DNA of 54,272 nucleotides from Bacteroidaceae bacterium (GTDB lineage Bacteria > Bacteroidota > Bacteroidia > Bacteroidales > Bacteroidaceae): NCBI GenBank assembly GCA_017516265.1, contig JAFXDL010000009.1, positions 1-54,272 of the forward strand, read 5' to 3'. This document shows, piece by piece, positions 32,501-40,183 of this stretch. The notes beneath the pieces were generated by a model. It was not told the DNA's origin. It searched no databases and saw only the letters and a program-made list of their open reading frames with translations. Position 1 is the first letter of the stretch; every line of letters begins with the position of its first letter. The translations under genes were made by a program, and so were the position numbers.

Positions 32501-34234
32501 ACCACTTTCACAAGCCCATCCATTAGTACCATTGTCGAAACCGGGATTGGTAATCTTGAATGTGTAGTCGAAGAATGTGCCGTTGGTCGGATCAGCCTTC
32601 TGTATGTAGGCCAAACGAGCAGTTTCCAATGTGCTGTATTCGGTATTAATAGCCTCAGCAGTTGTGGCAGACTCCACATTGGCTTTAACCGTATTTACAA
32701 CTGTGGTAAATGCTTCTTTTGCTCCTTCCTCCAATTCGTCAGAATTGTTCAAAATACTTTCACCTGTAGTGATAAGCGCATTTACATTTGCATAGGGAAC
32801 AGCAACTGCATTAGCGAGAGCTACAGCTTCGTTCAATTCAGCAGTACGCTCCTGATACCATTTCTTATCTACCTGTTCTGTAGCTGCATTGCTGAGAGCA
32901 GTTGACAATTTGTCGGCTGCATAATCATTCAGAGTCTCAAGGTCAATTACCTCAGCAGCAGACTTTGCTGTATAGAACAAGTTGGCATACTCTTCCAAGC
33001 TCTCGGCTTTATAATAAATCTGGAATCCTTGGCAAAGCAACCATTGACTCGCACTCGGCATAGCAACAGTAATAGTGAGTTCACCATTCTCCACCACGAA
33101 GTTCTCAACCTTTACACCAGCATCAGTGTGTGCCAATGCTTCACCTGCAGAATATTTATCATCAGGTTTATTGGCTCCTGTCCATTTATTGCCTCCACTA
33201 CATGAACCGAAATCAATTTCAGTCAATGCTTTAAGATTAGCTTGAGAACTATTACTGCCACTAGTCAATGTCAATGTAGGTGCAGCATCGCTACCATCCT
33301 GACGGTACATGCCCAAGAACACTACGGTATAGAAACCATTGGGAAGTCCTGTTTGCATTTGAGTAACAGTCTCAGAAGAATGCCATGACTCAAAAATACC
33401 ATCACCAAATGCGTTCAAGCCATTACCCCAGTCTGTATCGTCACCATAGCCACGCATATCGGGATTGTTGAACAGGCTGTTGGCTGCAAAATATTTGCTG
33501 GAAAGTACAGGTGCAACAGCGGTCAAAAGAATCTTTGTTGCTGCATTTACGGAAGTTGCAGTCGCATCAGTTGCAACATAGGCTTCGTTTGCTGTTGCCA
33601 AAGCGTCTGCATAAGTTTCTTCATGTCCGGCTGCAACCAACGCTTCATAAATGTCGTACATTTCCTTCTTGGCCTTATAAAGCAAATACTTGCCCGAAGT
33701 GATGTCTGAACGAAGTACGAATGCCCACTCTGTATTACCATAACCATTGGTGCCACTGAATGTAACGTGACCACCATAAGCCCAAGAGCAATCCAAGTAG
33801 CTCTCGTCTGTTGCTGTTGTAGGTTTCAACGTATATACATTGCTGCTTACTTCATTATATATATACACGTTGTTGCTGGCATGATCCACCCAACAATCGT
33901 TGGTTGATGTAGCACCACCACCACCGAGGAATGATTTCTCATTCAACATGATTTGTACCTGTCCATCAGCAGGCTTAGACACACGACATCTATGTACGTC
34001 AGCAGACAGTTTACTGTCACCATTCTGCAATTCCTTAACGATAGCGTGTGTTCCCCAAGACATACCTGAACAAGCAAAGGCATCGGCTTTAACGTTGTAA
34101 AGATAAAGTTCAGTGTTACTATCTATATCACTGAGACTTACTCCAACGACCGGTGCTGTCCATGTCTGCGCCGAGAGTGTCCCCACTCCCAGCATCGCAA
34201 CAAGCATTGCGAAAAGTTTGTTTAATTTTCTCAT
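29582..34234 (-). CDS. Large multidomain surface protein (CBM-like modules, helical linkers, CTD-like tail)
   Basis: A 1550-residue secreted protein with signal peptide MRKLNKLFAM...LSAQ. Approximate layout: residues 24-200 beta-rich; 250-410, 555-690 and 808-985 beta-sandwich modules resembling carbohydrate-binding domains (each starts with an NPxF/NPGFD- or NFTYP-type segment and contains a GLPxGxYTF-like strand); Ala/Glu/Asp-rich helical segments of FIVAR type at about 415-550, 690-800 and 990-1195; a beta-trefoil-like part at 1200-1350; a further beta region; and a tail DGIYTIDGKRVSDMQKGQIY...GGKKTINR. The tail resembles C-terminal sorting domains of Bacteroidetes secretion systems. No catalytic motif was found; a glycan-binding or adhesive role on the cell surface is the best guess. 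Confidence 0.82.
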   Translation of the reverse strand: MRKLNKLFAMLVAMLGVGTLSAQTWTAPVVGVSLSDIDSNTELYLYNVKADAFACSGMSWGTHAIVKELQNGDSKLSADVHRCRVSKPADGQVQIMLNEKSFLGGGGATSTNDCWVDHASNNVYIYNEVSSNVYTLKPTTATDESYLDCSWAYGGHVTFSGTNGYGNTEWAFVLRSDITSGKYLLYKAKKEMYDIYEALVAAGHEETYADALATANEAYVATDATATSVNAATKILLTAVAPVLSSKYFAANSLFNNPDMRGYGDDTDWGNGLNAFGDGIFESWHSSETVTQMQTGLPNGFYTVVFLGMYRQDGSDAAPTLTLTSGSNSSQANLKALTEIDFGSCSGGNKWTGANKPDDKYSAGEALAHTDAGVKVENFVVENGELTITVAMPSASQWLLCQGFQIYYKAESLEEYANLFYTAKSAAEVIDLETLNDYAADKLSTALSNAATEQVDKKWYQERTAELNEAVALANAVAVPYANVNALITTGESILNNSDELEEGAKEAFTTVVNTVKANVESATTAEAINTEYSTLETARLAYIQKADPTNGTFFDYTFKITNPGFDNGTNGWACESGAQNKGIATNKTNGIITGAFFENWNGSAFTGSISQSVAGLPSGIYTFKAAAFGAGAYVFANDGQTAVTTADGAWYEVEVGVTDGNLIFGLKNENAINWMGIDNASLYFYGFDAATAQAGVTSLKSQAEALVAKPMGATVLAALNDAIANADATKTTRNELEAMTAALNTAIADANASIADYEKILAYITKANGIDASIAADYQAQYENRAVAETAEVVFQKLEVATYNYVMSNFTYPVALSDTWNSTGTNTEAATFNNEHWSGTTSDYKNQKDGTGMGWQASAWTIDFDQEVTLPAGKYVFKVAGRKSADATLSLVVTQGETTLGTVNDFPSSNNSVGINKAGATSFDANDAAGFANNGNGFGWQWRYVMFVLDAEATVKVAVHAETNVVHQWVSFGDYTLQMTEETYLEANKGGVEAAEAAAQALVDTTPMGDAENAALQEALDMTYTTGAEMLAKIEALETAVANANAWVTAYNEAKAPLVAALERFEADYNDGENGAKDHMAKSRWVTVLAMVQAAAEAKDVTNSYEGFAAATENLVDALDAATVSVNEYAALDEAIKAATALANGINWGDEPFQRPESAKAGLNTESAQAVYDAAEAEGEDLATVAEALNAAMDITLNVPEGVFYLNVASEGHTLLGKSVVATLGATGDNNPTGYGLSAATATANYGPKAFTFEQVEGNLYRISVLVNGETVYLTYGSLNGSAAGWATSQIQGTTDSEKAGIFKIEASPAVEGAFRIYNTVANDYIDCQNGGSLYTDDGIQSEDFAIADASTVSVDINITADNKWSTCVLLFDVAELPEGLRAFKSSELAEGSQSLVLEEVTAMEAYTPYILYAQEGYQGTLTGTVDLTDYVAVASDGIALKGAVEQQTITEGYILQNQGSGMKFHKILDSTEFTIPVGKCWLEVNSLDVAVQSVSLKFKEGTTGIEGVALDVEVLNEADGIYTIDGKRVSDMQKGQIYVVGGKKTINR

Positions 34235-34246
34235 GATTATTGAATA

Positions 34247-35524
34247 TTAAAAGGTTACTGTTTGTATTTCCACAACACCTACACCCTCTTTGCAGAGTAC
34301 CACATAAGCTGCCATCGAAATGGTATTGTCGATGGTGTAGTCGGTAAGTGTTGAATAAGTATTTGTTTTGGTAGAATGTACATGCCCCGAGAAGTGTACG
34401 GGATTCTTGGTCTTGCTGATAATCTCTACCAGTTTGTCTTTCTTCTGAGCGGCAGTAGTATAGGCACTGGTCACTTCAGAGTCGAGAGAATTACCCGAAG
34501 CATTTGCATTGAGCCACCAACGGTCGCAATCGCTACCATAGTTGAAGGGATAATGCTGCATCCATACTGCGGCCTTACCTTCACGAGCAGTGACATAAGT
34601 GTCAAGTGCATCAATAACACCGTCAGGTGCATAGAACTTTGCTGCAGAAATCATACTCGGTGCATCATAAGGCTTCTGGAACCAATAAGTCTGTCCGCAA
34701 TAGAAGTCCACACCCTTGAAGGTAAATGCGAAGGGTTTGATTTGCACTTCACCACCACTTTGTGTGAAAGTGTTGATAGTGAAACCTCCATTTGTAGCGG
34801 CAGTGTTGTTCTGAGCTGTAATCAAATCCAATGTAATGCCGTCGTAGTAGGCTCCGCCATCATTCACACCCCAAGTAACTCCCTTGCTGCCATCGTCCCA
34901 AAGGTCGGGAGAAAGGTCGTGATTACCAGCCATGGTAATGAAAGGAATGCCCGCAGTATTGAAACCTGCAGTAGCAGTAGTGAAATCTGTACCAGATGCT
35001 TTGTCCTTGTCCATATCACCCAAGCAGAAGACAATGTCAGCGGTGGGTACATATCCCTTAGGAGCCTTGTTGAAAGTTACAACTTTGCCGCCATCCTTAC
35101 CCATGTTCACCACATTGTTCACAAAGGTCTGCATGTTGGCTACAGTGATACCGTCGTAATCGTCCTGTGCCACATGCGGGTCGCTGAAGATAACAGCCGT
35201 AAAGTACTCGCCTGCAAGGAAACGGAACGAATAGGCCTTGCCGTCATAGACGAAAGTTTCAATCTCGCCTTCAGTGATGAAGGTAGTAGTAGGATTAGGT
35301 GTCACTTGAGTGGCATCTACAGCAACACCGTTTACTTTCACGCCGGTAATAGCGGCATTCAAATCCGTGCCTCCAGGCAGTTGCACCAGCCAAGAGCCGT
35401 CGGCCATCTCTGACGGGGTGGCTGTCACATCCCCCGCATACGTGAACGTCATCGTCTGTGCCCATGCGCTCGTAGTGAGCAGCGCGGCTGCAATGAGTCC
35501 GAAGAAACGTTTTGATAGTTTCAT
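34247..35524 (-). CDS. Secreted calcineurin-like metallophosphoesterase
   Basis: A 425-residue protein with signal peptide MKLSKRFFGL...AWAQ. Residues about 24-104 are the module shared with the GH43-like protein (TPNPTTTFITEGEIETFVY). The catalytic domain follows with the metal-binding set FSDPHV (Asp 115, His 117), CLGDMD, MAGNHD, HYPF and FSGHVHS, in the usual order for this superfamily. Substrate class (phosphomonoester, diester or other) cannot be told. First gene of the minus-strand secreted operon; a -7 box lies about 150 bp upstream, and the 1550-residue protein gene begins 12 bp after its stop codon. Confidence 0.85.
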   Translation of the reverse strand: MKLSKRFFGLIAAALLTTSAWAQTMTFTYAGDVTATPSEMADGSWLVQLPGGTDLNAAITGVKVNGVAVDATQVTPNPTTTFITEGEIETFVYDGKAYSFRFLAGEYFTAVIFSDPHVAQDDYDGITVANMQTFVNNVVNMGKDGGKVVTFNKAPKGYVPTADIVFCLGDMDKDKASGTDFTTATAGFNTAGIPFITMAGNHDLSPDLWDDGSKGVTWGVNDGGAYYDGITLDLITAQNNTAATNGGFTINTFTQSGGEVQIKPFAFTFKGVDFYCGQTYWFQKPYDAPSMISAAKFYAPDGVIDALDTYVTAREGKAAVWMQHYPFNYGSDCDRWWLNANASGNSLDSEVTSAYTTAAQKKDKLVEIISKTKNPVHFSGHVHSTKTNTYSTLTDYTIDNTISMAAYVVLCKEGVGVVEIQTVTF

Positions 35525-35671
35525 GTCATTAAAGTTTAATAGTTAATAATTATTTAGTAAAACACAATATTAGCATTTAGATTCCACGTTACAGTATTAT
35601 TAAGGTTCGCGCGCGCACCTGTTCCTTAATTATCTTGGCAGACACAGGGTTAACAAGTGTACATTTGGCTG

Positions 35672-35679
35672 CAAATGTA
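35672..35679 (-). promoter_or_regulatory. Candidate -7 element TACATTTG of the secreted operon
   Basis: Minus-strand exact TAnnTTTG match, 148 bp upstream of the phosphoesterase gene. The expected -33 site falls in a C8 run and has no TTG, so an activator or another sigma factor may be needed. Confidence 0.45.
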
Positions 35680-35822
35680 TTAAAAAAGCTTCATTTTACC
35701 CCCCCCATTTGTTAATTAACATTAACAATGTCCTATTTTAGGAAAATTTAAGTTTACAACGACTGCTGGTAACTACTCAGCGAAACAAATTGTTTAGAAC
35801 ACAGAGGCACTCTAAGTTTTTA

Positions 35823-35944
35823 TTTTAGGCGCGGATGACACGGATAACACGGTTGTACCATTCGGCGCGTTGATGGATTACCACGGATAAAACGCAGGCG
35901 TTTTATGAGGGGGGGGGGAATCCGTGTCATCCGTGCCTAAAATT
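35823..35944. repeat. TTTTAGGC...GCCTAAAA inverted-repeat unit without a gene
   Basis: Left arm TTTTAGGCGCGGATGACACG, right arm CCGTGTCATCCGTGCCTAAA; between them lie about 75 bp including a G10 run at 35909-35918. Same ends as the GxxExxY-carrying element at 38482-39225. It lies in the 1.38-kb gap 35525-36905, which I read as gene-free. Confidence 0.85.
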
Positions 35945-36082
35945 GTGTTTTTTATCACTGAATAGTTACGACTGTTGGCAATCAGACTCCTTACCTTGAA
36001 ACATAGGCTGTCCAATTTGTTGTACCCTGTTTTGAGTTCTGATTCAACGCGTAAGTCTATAAGGTTCAGTAGTATTCAAGCT

Positions 36083-36195
36083 CTCCCTCTAAGTTAGAGG
36101 GAGTCCCCGTAGGGGGAGGGCGTGTGTATATAAAGTCTTCATTTTCACACACTCCTCCGGCCTAAGGCCACCTCCCCTAACTTAGGGGAGGAGTG
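36083..36195. repeat. CTCCCTCTAAGTTAGAGGG unit, third copy
   Basis: Matches the copies within 11970-12175 and at 20330-20445 over most of its length, including CACACACTCCTCCGGCCTAA and the end CCTAACTTAGGGGAGGAG. Shortly after it, at 36281-36311, is a short AACTTTG/AACCTTA 7-bp array. Confidence 0.9.
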
Positions 36196-36573
36196 ATAGT
36201 TACTCTGCTCCTTATATCGAACTTGCGTTAAATTAGTGCAAAAACAGGGCACATCAAATTGGACACCAAAGAGAATTCTGTTTAAACTTTGAACCTTAAA
36301 CTTTGAACCAAAGAAAATCCGCACCTTCATCCTTTAGAAAGACAAATAGACAGACAACTGCTACTCAGAGAGCCCAAACACTTACATTTTGTAATCTTCA
36401 GGAAAGGCTGTTTCTGCATAAATATACAGTTCTGAAGGCGGATAATTGCATAAATATACAGGAACAGCCCCTTTTCGGTATCTTTTCAGCCTTATAATTC
36501 TTCAGAGACAACACCTTTTAGAATGAAAAAATGGCCTTATAAAGAAGGAAGAAAGCAATCGGTCGGCAGACAA

Positions 36574-36683
36574 ACAGCTGTTTGTCCGCCGACGGACAGC
36601 TGTCAGACCGGAGCCGGGCAACTGTCCGACTGGAGTCCGACAGTTGTTCGACTGCGGTCCGACAGCTGTCGGACTGGAAAACA
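36574..36683. repeat. 22-bp-period array with palindromic ACAGCTGT cores
   Basis: Five cores (ACAGCTGT, ACAGCTGT, GCAACTGT, ACAGTTGT, ACAGCTGT) start at 36574, 36596, 36618, 36640 and 36662, each exactly 22 bp apart, separated by variable CCGAC/GGAGTCC sequence. It lies between the secreted operon's upstream region and the prfC stop. Open frames reading through it reflect its lack of stops rather than a gene. At 36412-36462 nearby there is also a direct repeat of GCATAAATATACAG. Confidence 0.88.
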
Positions 36684-36905
36684 TCACTTTTATGCGCTGT
36701 TCTCCCTCAGTCGCTTGACGGTTTCCCACTGTCATCCACGCACAGAACTATGCCTTTTTGAGAGGTACAAATCCTATACTTGTATAATTATCAAACAGAT
36801 AAGTCAATAAAAGGCTGCAAAAATCGCGTATTTACGTCCAAATCTCTTTTCGGGCGCAAATACGCGATTCTCGCAATGGAAATATACAATCTGACAATTT
36901 GTAAA

Positions 36906-38474
36906 TCAGAACTCGCTGGTGAAGTGGAAGCGGATGTGTTCGAAATCGTTCTGGGCCATCTGAAGCACATAGCCACTGTCGGCCAGGAAGACGTCGCGGC
37001 CTTCGCGGTCCTTGGCCATGTACTGGTACTTGCGCTTCTTGAAGGCTTCGAGCTGGGCAGGGTCGTCACTCTCAATCCAGCAGGCTTTGTAGAGACTGAC
37101 AGGCTCCCAACGGCACTTGGCATTGTACTCGTTCTCAAGACGGTACTGGATGACCTCGAACTGAAGTTGTCCGACGGTACCGATGAGCTTACGCCCATTG
37201 AACTGGTTGACAAAGAGCTGTGCCACACCTTCGTCCATCAACTGGTCGATACCCTTGGCCAACTGCTTCTGCTTCATGGGGTCGGCATTCTCGATATACT
37301 TGAACATCTCAGGCGAGAAGCTGGGAATACCACGGAAATGGAGTTTCTCCCCCTCGGTGAGGGTATCACCAATCTTGAAGGTTCCGTTGTCGGGCAGTCC
37401 GATGATGTCGCCTGCCCAAGCTTCATCGACGGTTGTCTTGCGCTGAGCCATGAACTGTGTAGGGCTGGAGAAACGCATGGTCTTGTCGTGGCGGACATGG
37501 TAATAAGGGGTATTGCGCGAGAACTTGCCCGAGCAGACTTTACAGAAAGCAATGCAAGAACGGTGATTGGGGTCGATGTTGGCCGTAATCTTGAAGATGA
37601 AGCCTGTGAACTTCTCTTCATCGGGATTCACCTCGCGTTCCTCCGTCTTGGTGGGACGAGGACTGGGAGCAATCTCCACAAAAGTATTGAGCAACTCCTC
37701 CACACCGAAGTTGTTCAGAGCCGAACCGAAGAAGACAGGTGCCAACTCGCCTCTGAGGTATTCCGTAGTCTCGAACTCGGGATAGACCCCTTCGAGCAGC
37801 TCCAGTTCACCACGGAGTTTGTCCGCCAAATCTGAGCCGATATGATTGTCCAGTTCCTCGGTGTTGATATCTACGGCCACCTTCTCGGCCACCACTTGCT
37901 TGGAAGGCTGGAAGAGGTTGAGGTTGTGCTCATAGAGGTTATATACACCCTTGAAGCGCTCGCCACTCTCGATGGGCCAAGTGAGGGGACGCACGTGGAT
38001 ATGGAGTTCTTCCTCCAGTTCGTCCAACAGGTCAAAGGGGTCTTTGGCCTCGCGGTCCATCTTATTGACAAAGATGATGACGGGTGTCTTGCGCATACGG
38101 CAGACTTCCATGAGTTTGCGTGTCTGGGTCTCCACACCCTTAGCACCATCGACGACGATGATGACGGAATCCACAGCCGTCAAGGTGCGGTAAGTGTCCT
38201 CAGCAAAGTCCTGGTGACCGGGAGTGTCAAGGATATTGATTTTATAGTCATGATAGTCAAACTCCATCACAGAGGTTGTGACCGAGATACCACGCTGTTT
38301 CTCGATGTCCATCCAGTCGGAGGTTGCCGTCTTCTTGATTTTATTACTCTTGACGGCACCTGCCACCTGTATCTGTCCACCAAAAAGCAACAACTTTTCG
38401 GTGAGTGACGTCTTACCCGCATCCGGGTGTGCGATAATCGCAAAGGTTCTTCTTCTTTCTATTTCCTGGTTCAT
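36906..38474 (-). CDS. prfC: Peptide chain release factor 3
   Basis: A 522-residue translational GTPase that recycles RF1/RF2 after termination. P-loop [13 protein letters not shown] near residues 13-25, switch [11 protein letters not shown]4 NKMD, and an RF3-like C-terminus with [18 protein letters not shown] 38474 ([13 protein letters not shown]) is the start; a GTG six codons upstream lies within the adjacent repeat (encoding PKNKI) and is not favoured. Its upstream region has been replaced by the mobile-like repeat unit 38482-39225, so its promoter may lie inside that element. Confidence 0.95.
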   Translation of the reverse strand: MNQEIERRRTFAIIAHPDAGKTSLTEKLLLFGGQIQVAGAVKSNKIKKTATSDWMDIEKQRGISVTTSVMEFDYHDYKINILDTPGHQDFAEDTYRTLTAVDSVIIVVDGAKGVETQTRKLMEVCRMRKTPVIIFVNKMDREAKDPFDLLDELEEELHIHVRPLTWPIESGERFKGVYNLYEHNLNLFQPSKQVVAEKVAVDINTEELDNHIGSDLADKLRGELELLEGVYPEFETTEYLRGELAPVFFGSALNNFGVEELLNTFVEIAPSPRPTKTEEREVNPDEEKFTGFIFKITANIDPNHRSCIAFCKVCSGKFSRNTPYYHVRHDKTMRFSSPTQFMAQRKTTVDEAWAGDIIGLPDNGTFKIGDTLTEGEKLHFRGIPSFSPEMFKYIENADPMKQKQLAKGIDQLMDEGVAQLFVNQFNGRKLIGTVGQLQFEVIQYRLENEYNAKCRWEPVSLYKACWIESDDPAQLEAFKKRKYQYMAKDREGRDVFLADSGYVLQMAQNDFEHIRFHFTSEF

Positions 38475-38481
38475 AATTTTG

Positions 38482-38730
38482 TTTTTAGGCACGGATTACG
38501 CGGATTACACGGTTTCCATGCGGCACTGGGAGTACACGGATTAATATAAATCTCTTTCTTATACTTTTTAGGCAAGGATTACGCGGATTACACGGTTTCC
38601 ATGCGGCACTGGGAGTACACGGATTAATATAAATCTCTTTCTTATACTTTTTAGGCACGGATTACGCGGATTACACGGATTACCATGCGGCACAAGGAGT
38701 ACACGGAAAGGCTCGCCTTTATTTTCTATT
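38482..38730. repeat. 83-bp tandem repeat, three copies
   Basis: Units start at 38482, 38565 and 38648 (TTTTTAGGCACGGATTACGC and onward). The first two are nearly identical (one difference seen, CACGG/CAAGG); the third diverges after about 35 bp and runs into the stop region of the GxxExxY gene. Confidence 0.92.
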
Positions 38731-38732
38731 TA

Positions 38733-39098
38733 TTAACATGTTAGTATTTTACGTTTTATTTCGGCATGAACTCCAAAGTTCAACAATAAGCCGACCTTTA
38801 AATCTGTAGCTTTCAAATAATTTATCAATTGCCATTCGTGCTCAGGACGCAATGTGGAAACCGCTTTTAGTTCCAATATGATGCAATCCTCCACTATTAT
38901 ATCTGCTTTGTACACGCCCACAATTTCACCTTTATAATATACATCCAATTCCTTTTGGCATTCACACTTCAATCCACGTTTCACCAATTCCTTATACAAG
39001 GCATTCTGATAGACATTCTCCAAAAAGCCAAAACCTAACACTTTATGCACTTCGTAAAAGGCACTGATGATGTCCTTTGACAGCTCTTCGTATAACAT
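38733..39098 (-). CDS. GxxExxY protein, PD-(D/E)xK nuclease-like
   Basis: A 121-residue protein of the GxxExxY family (PDDEXK_3). The signature GFGFLENVYQNAL is near residues 22-34; the nuclease-like core appears as YKADIIVEDCIILELKAV (Asp and Glu-x-Lys arrangement, residues about 63-80), followed by EHEWQLINYLKATDLKVGLLLNFG. The C-terminus is slightly short, ending KRKILTC, with the stop next to the third tandem repeat. The fold suggests a DNA or RNA endonuclease, but activity is unproven. Its AT-rich sequence and flanking inverted repeats set it apart from prfC and rmlD, and suggest it moved in with the repeat. Confidence 0.88.
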   Translation of the reverse strand: MLYEELSKDIISAFYEVHKVLGFGFLENVYQNALYKELVKRGLKCECQKELDVYYKGEIVGVYKADIIVEDCIILELKAVSTLRPEHEWQLINYLKATDLKVGLLLNFGVHAEIKRKILTC

Positions 39099-39223
39099 AA
39101 TCTACACCGTACAATATAATTTACATCTAAAGGCGCAAGCCTATCCGCGTAATCCCTGTGCCGCATGGAAACCGTGTCATCCGCGGAGTTCCCTTGAGCA
39201 AAGCGAAAAATCCGTGCCTAAAA

Positions 39224-40075
39224 TTACAACTGCTCCATGCACTCCCTAAGGCTCTCTTCCCAATAAGGGATTTCGATGCCCAGTGTCTCCTTTATTTTCG
39301 TTTTATCAAGCACGGAGTAGTGGGGACGGGCAGCCGGAGTGGGATACTCCTCGGTATGGAGCGGACGCACACGGCAAGTGGTGATACCTGCTATGCGATG
39401 GATGGCACGGGTGAAATCGTACCAGGAGCAGACACCCTCGTTGCTGAAGTGGAAGATGCCGGCAGGTACATCCTTGGCTATGGCAGCATAGATGGCACGA
39501 GCCAAGTCGCGCGCATAGGTAGGAGTCCCTATCTGGTCGAAGATGACACCCAACTGTTCCTTCTCGCGACCAAGACGAAGCATGGTCTTCACAAAGTTGT
39601 TACCAAAAGTGGAGTAAAGCCATGCGGTACGGATAATCATGGTCCGCTTGCACAAATTCATGGCTTCCTGCTCACCAGCCAACTTGGTACGTCCATACAC
39701 GGAATTGGGGCACGTTGGCTCTGTCTCGCGGTAAGGTATATGGTTCGTTCCGTCAAAGACATAGTCGGTAGAGACCTGTATCAAGGCTGCACCACGGGCT
39801 GCTGCAGCTTTGGCCAAATAGCCGGGGGCTACATGATTGAGTTTGTCACAAAAGGCTTCGTTCTCCTCAGCCTTATCTACTGCGGTATAGGCTGCACAGT
39901 TGACGATGCAATCAATGGCATTTGCCTGCACAAAGTCCATCACCGCCTGCTCATTGCAAATGTCCAACTCCTCTACGTCAGTAAAGAAGTAAGTGTACTC
40001 GGGATGCCCGGCTGAGAGCACCCGCATTTCATTTCCCAACTGTCCGTTGGCTCCTGTAATCAAAATATTTTTCAT
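39224..40075 (-). CDS. rmlD: dTDP-4-dehydrorhamnose reductase
   Basis: A 283-residue short-chain dehydrogenase-type enzyme performing the last step of dTDP-L-rhamnose synthesis. Nucleotide-binding GANGQLGNEM at residues 7-16, NCAAYTAVDKAEE, the serine region VSTDYVFDGT, and catalytic YGRTKLAGE. ATG 40075 is preferred over the adjoining GTG. The other rml genes are not in the window. The downstream neighbour prfC is now separated by the repeat element. Confidence 0.93.
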   Translation of the reverse strand: MKNILITGANGQLGNEMRVLSAGHPEYTYFFTDVEELDICNEQAVMDFVQANAIDCIVNCAAYTAVDKAEENEAFCDKLNHVAPGYLAKAAAARGAALIQVSTDYVFDGTNHIPYRETEPTCPNSVYGRTKLAGEQEAMNLCKRTMIIRTAWLYSTFGNNFVKTMLRLGREKEQLGVIFDQIGTPTYARDLARAIYAAIAKDVPAGIFHFSNEGVCSWYDFTRAIHRIAGITTCRVRPLHTEEYPTPAARPHYSVLDKTKIKETLGIEIPYWEESLRECMEQL

Positions 40076-40093
40076 CACGATTCCTTATATTAA

Positions 40094-40175
40094 AGCCCCC
40101 TCCAACTCCCCAAAAGGGGGAGAGTTCAGAGACTACATGTCTTTCAAAATCCTCTCTTTTTGAGGAGGGTTTGAG
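40094..40175. repeat. AAAGCCCCCTC...GAGGAGGG palindromic repeat
   Basis: AAAGCCCCCTCCAACTCCCC and AAAAGGGGGAG at the left, TCTTTTTGAGGAGGGTTTGA at the right. Related units are found at 41003-41037 and, translated, at the 3' end of the HU-like gene (20660-20700). Confidence 0.75.
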
Positions 40176-40183
40176 TGGAACTT

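Larger units (their letters stand above)
38482..39225. mobile_element. Inverted-repeat element enclosing the GxxExxY gene
   Basis: The element fills the gap between the rmlD stop and the prfC start. The left side carries TTTTTAGGCACGGATTACGC and CGGTTTCCATGCGGCAC; the right side carries the inverted equivalents GTGCCGCATGGAAACCG (39158 onward) and AATCCGTGCCTAAAA (39209-39223). The inner 28-bp arms (38499-38526 and 39158-39185) differ at one position. Gene-free units with the same ends lie at 35823, 41799 and 46660. Mobility is inferred, not shown. Confidence 0.55.

Noticed and set aside
31844..32905. 353-codon plus-strand open frame within the giant protein gene
   Set aside because: Ser/Cys/Ile-rich shadow; the minus strand has continuous protein-like modules.
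36523..36810. 95-codon plus-strand open frame
   Set aside because: Most of it is a translation of the 22-bp ACAGCTGT array; it is open because the repeat lacks stop codons.
38475..38492. GTG start adding MPKNKI to release factor 3
   Set aside because: The six codons are repeat-derived; ATG 38474 gives the family's normal N-terminus.
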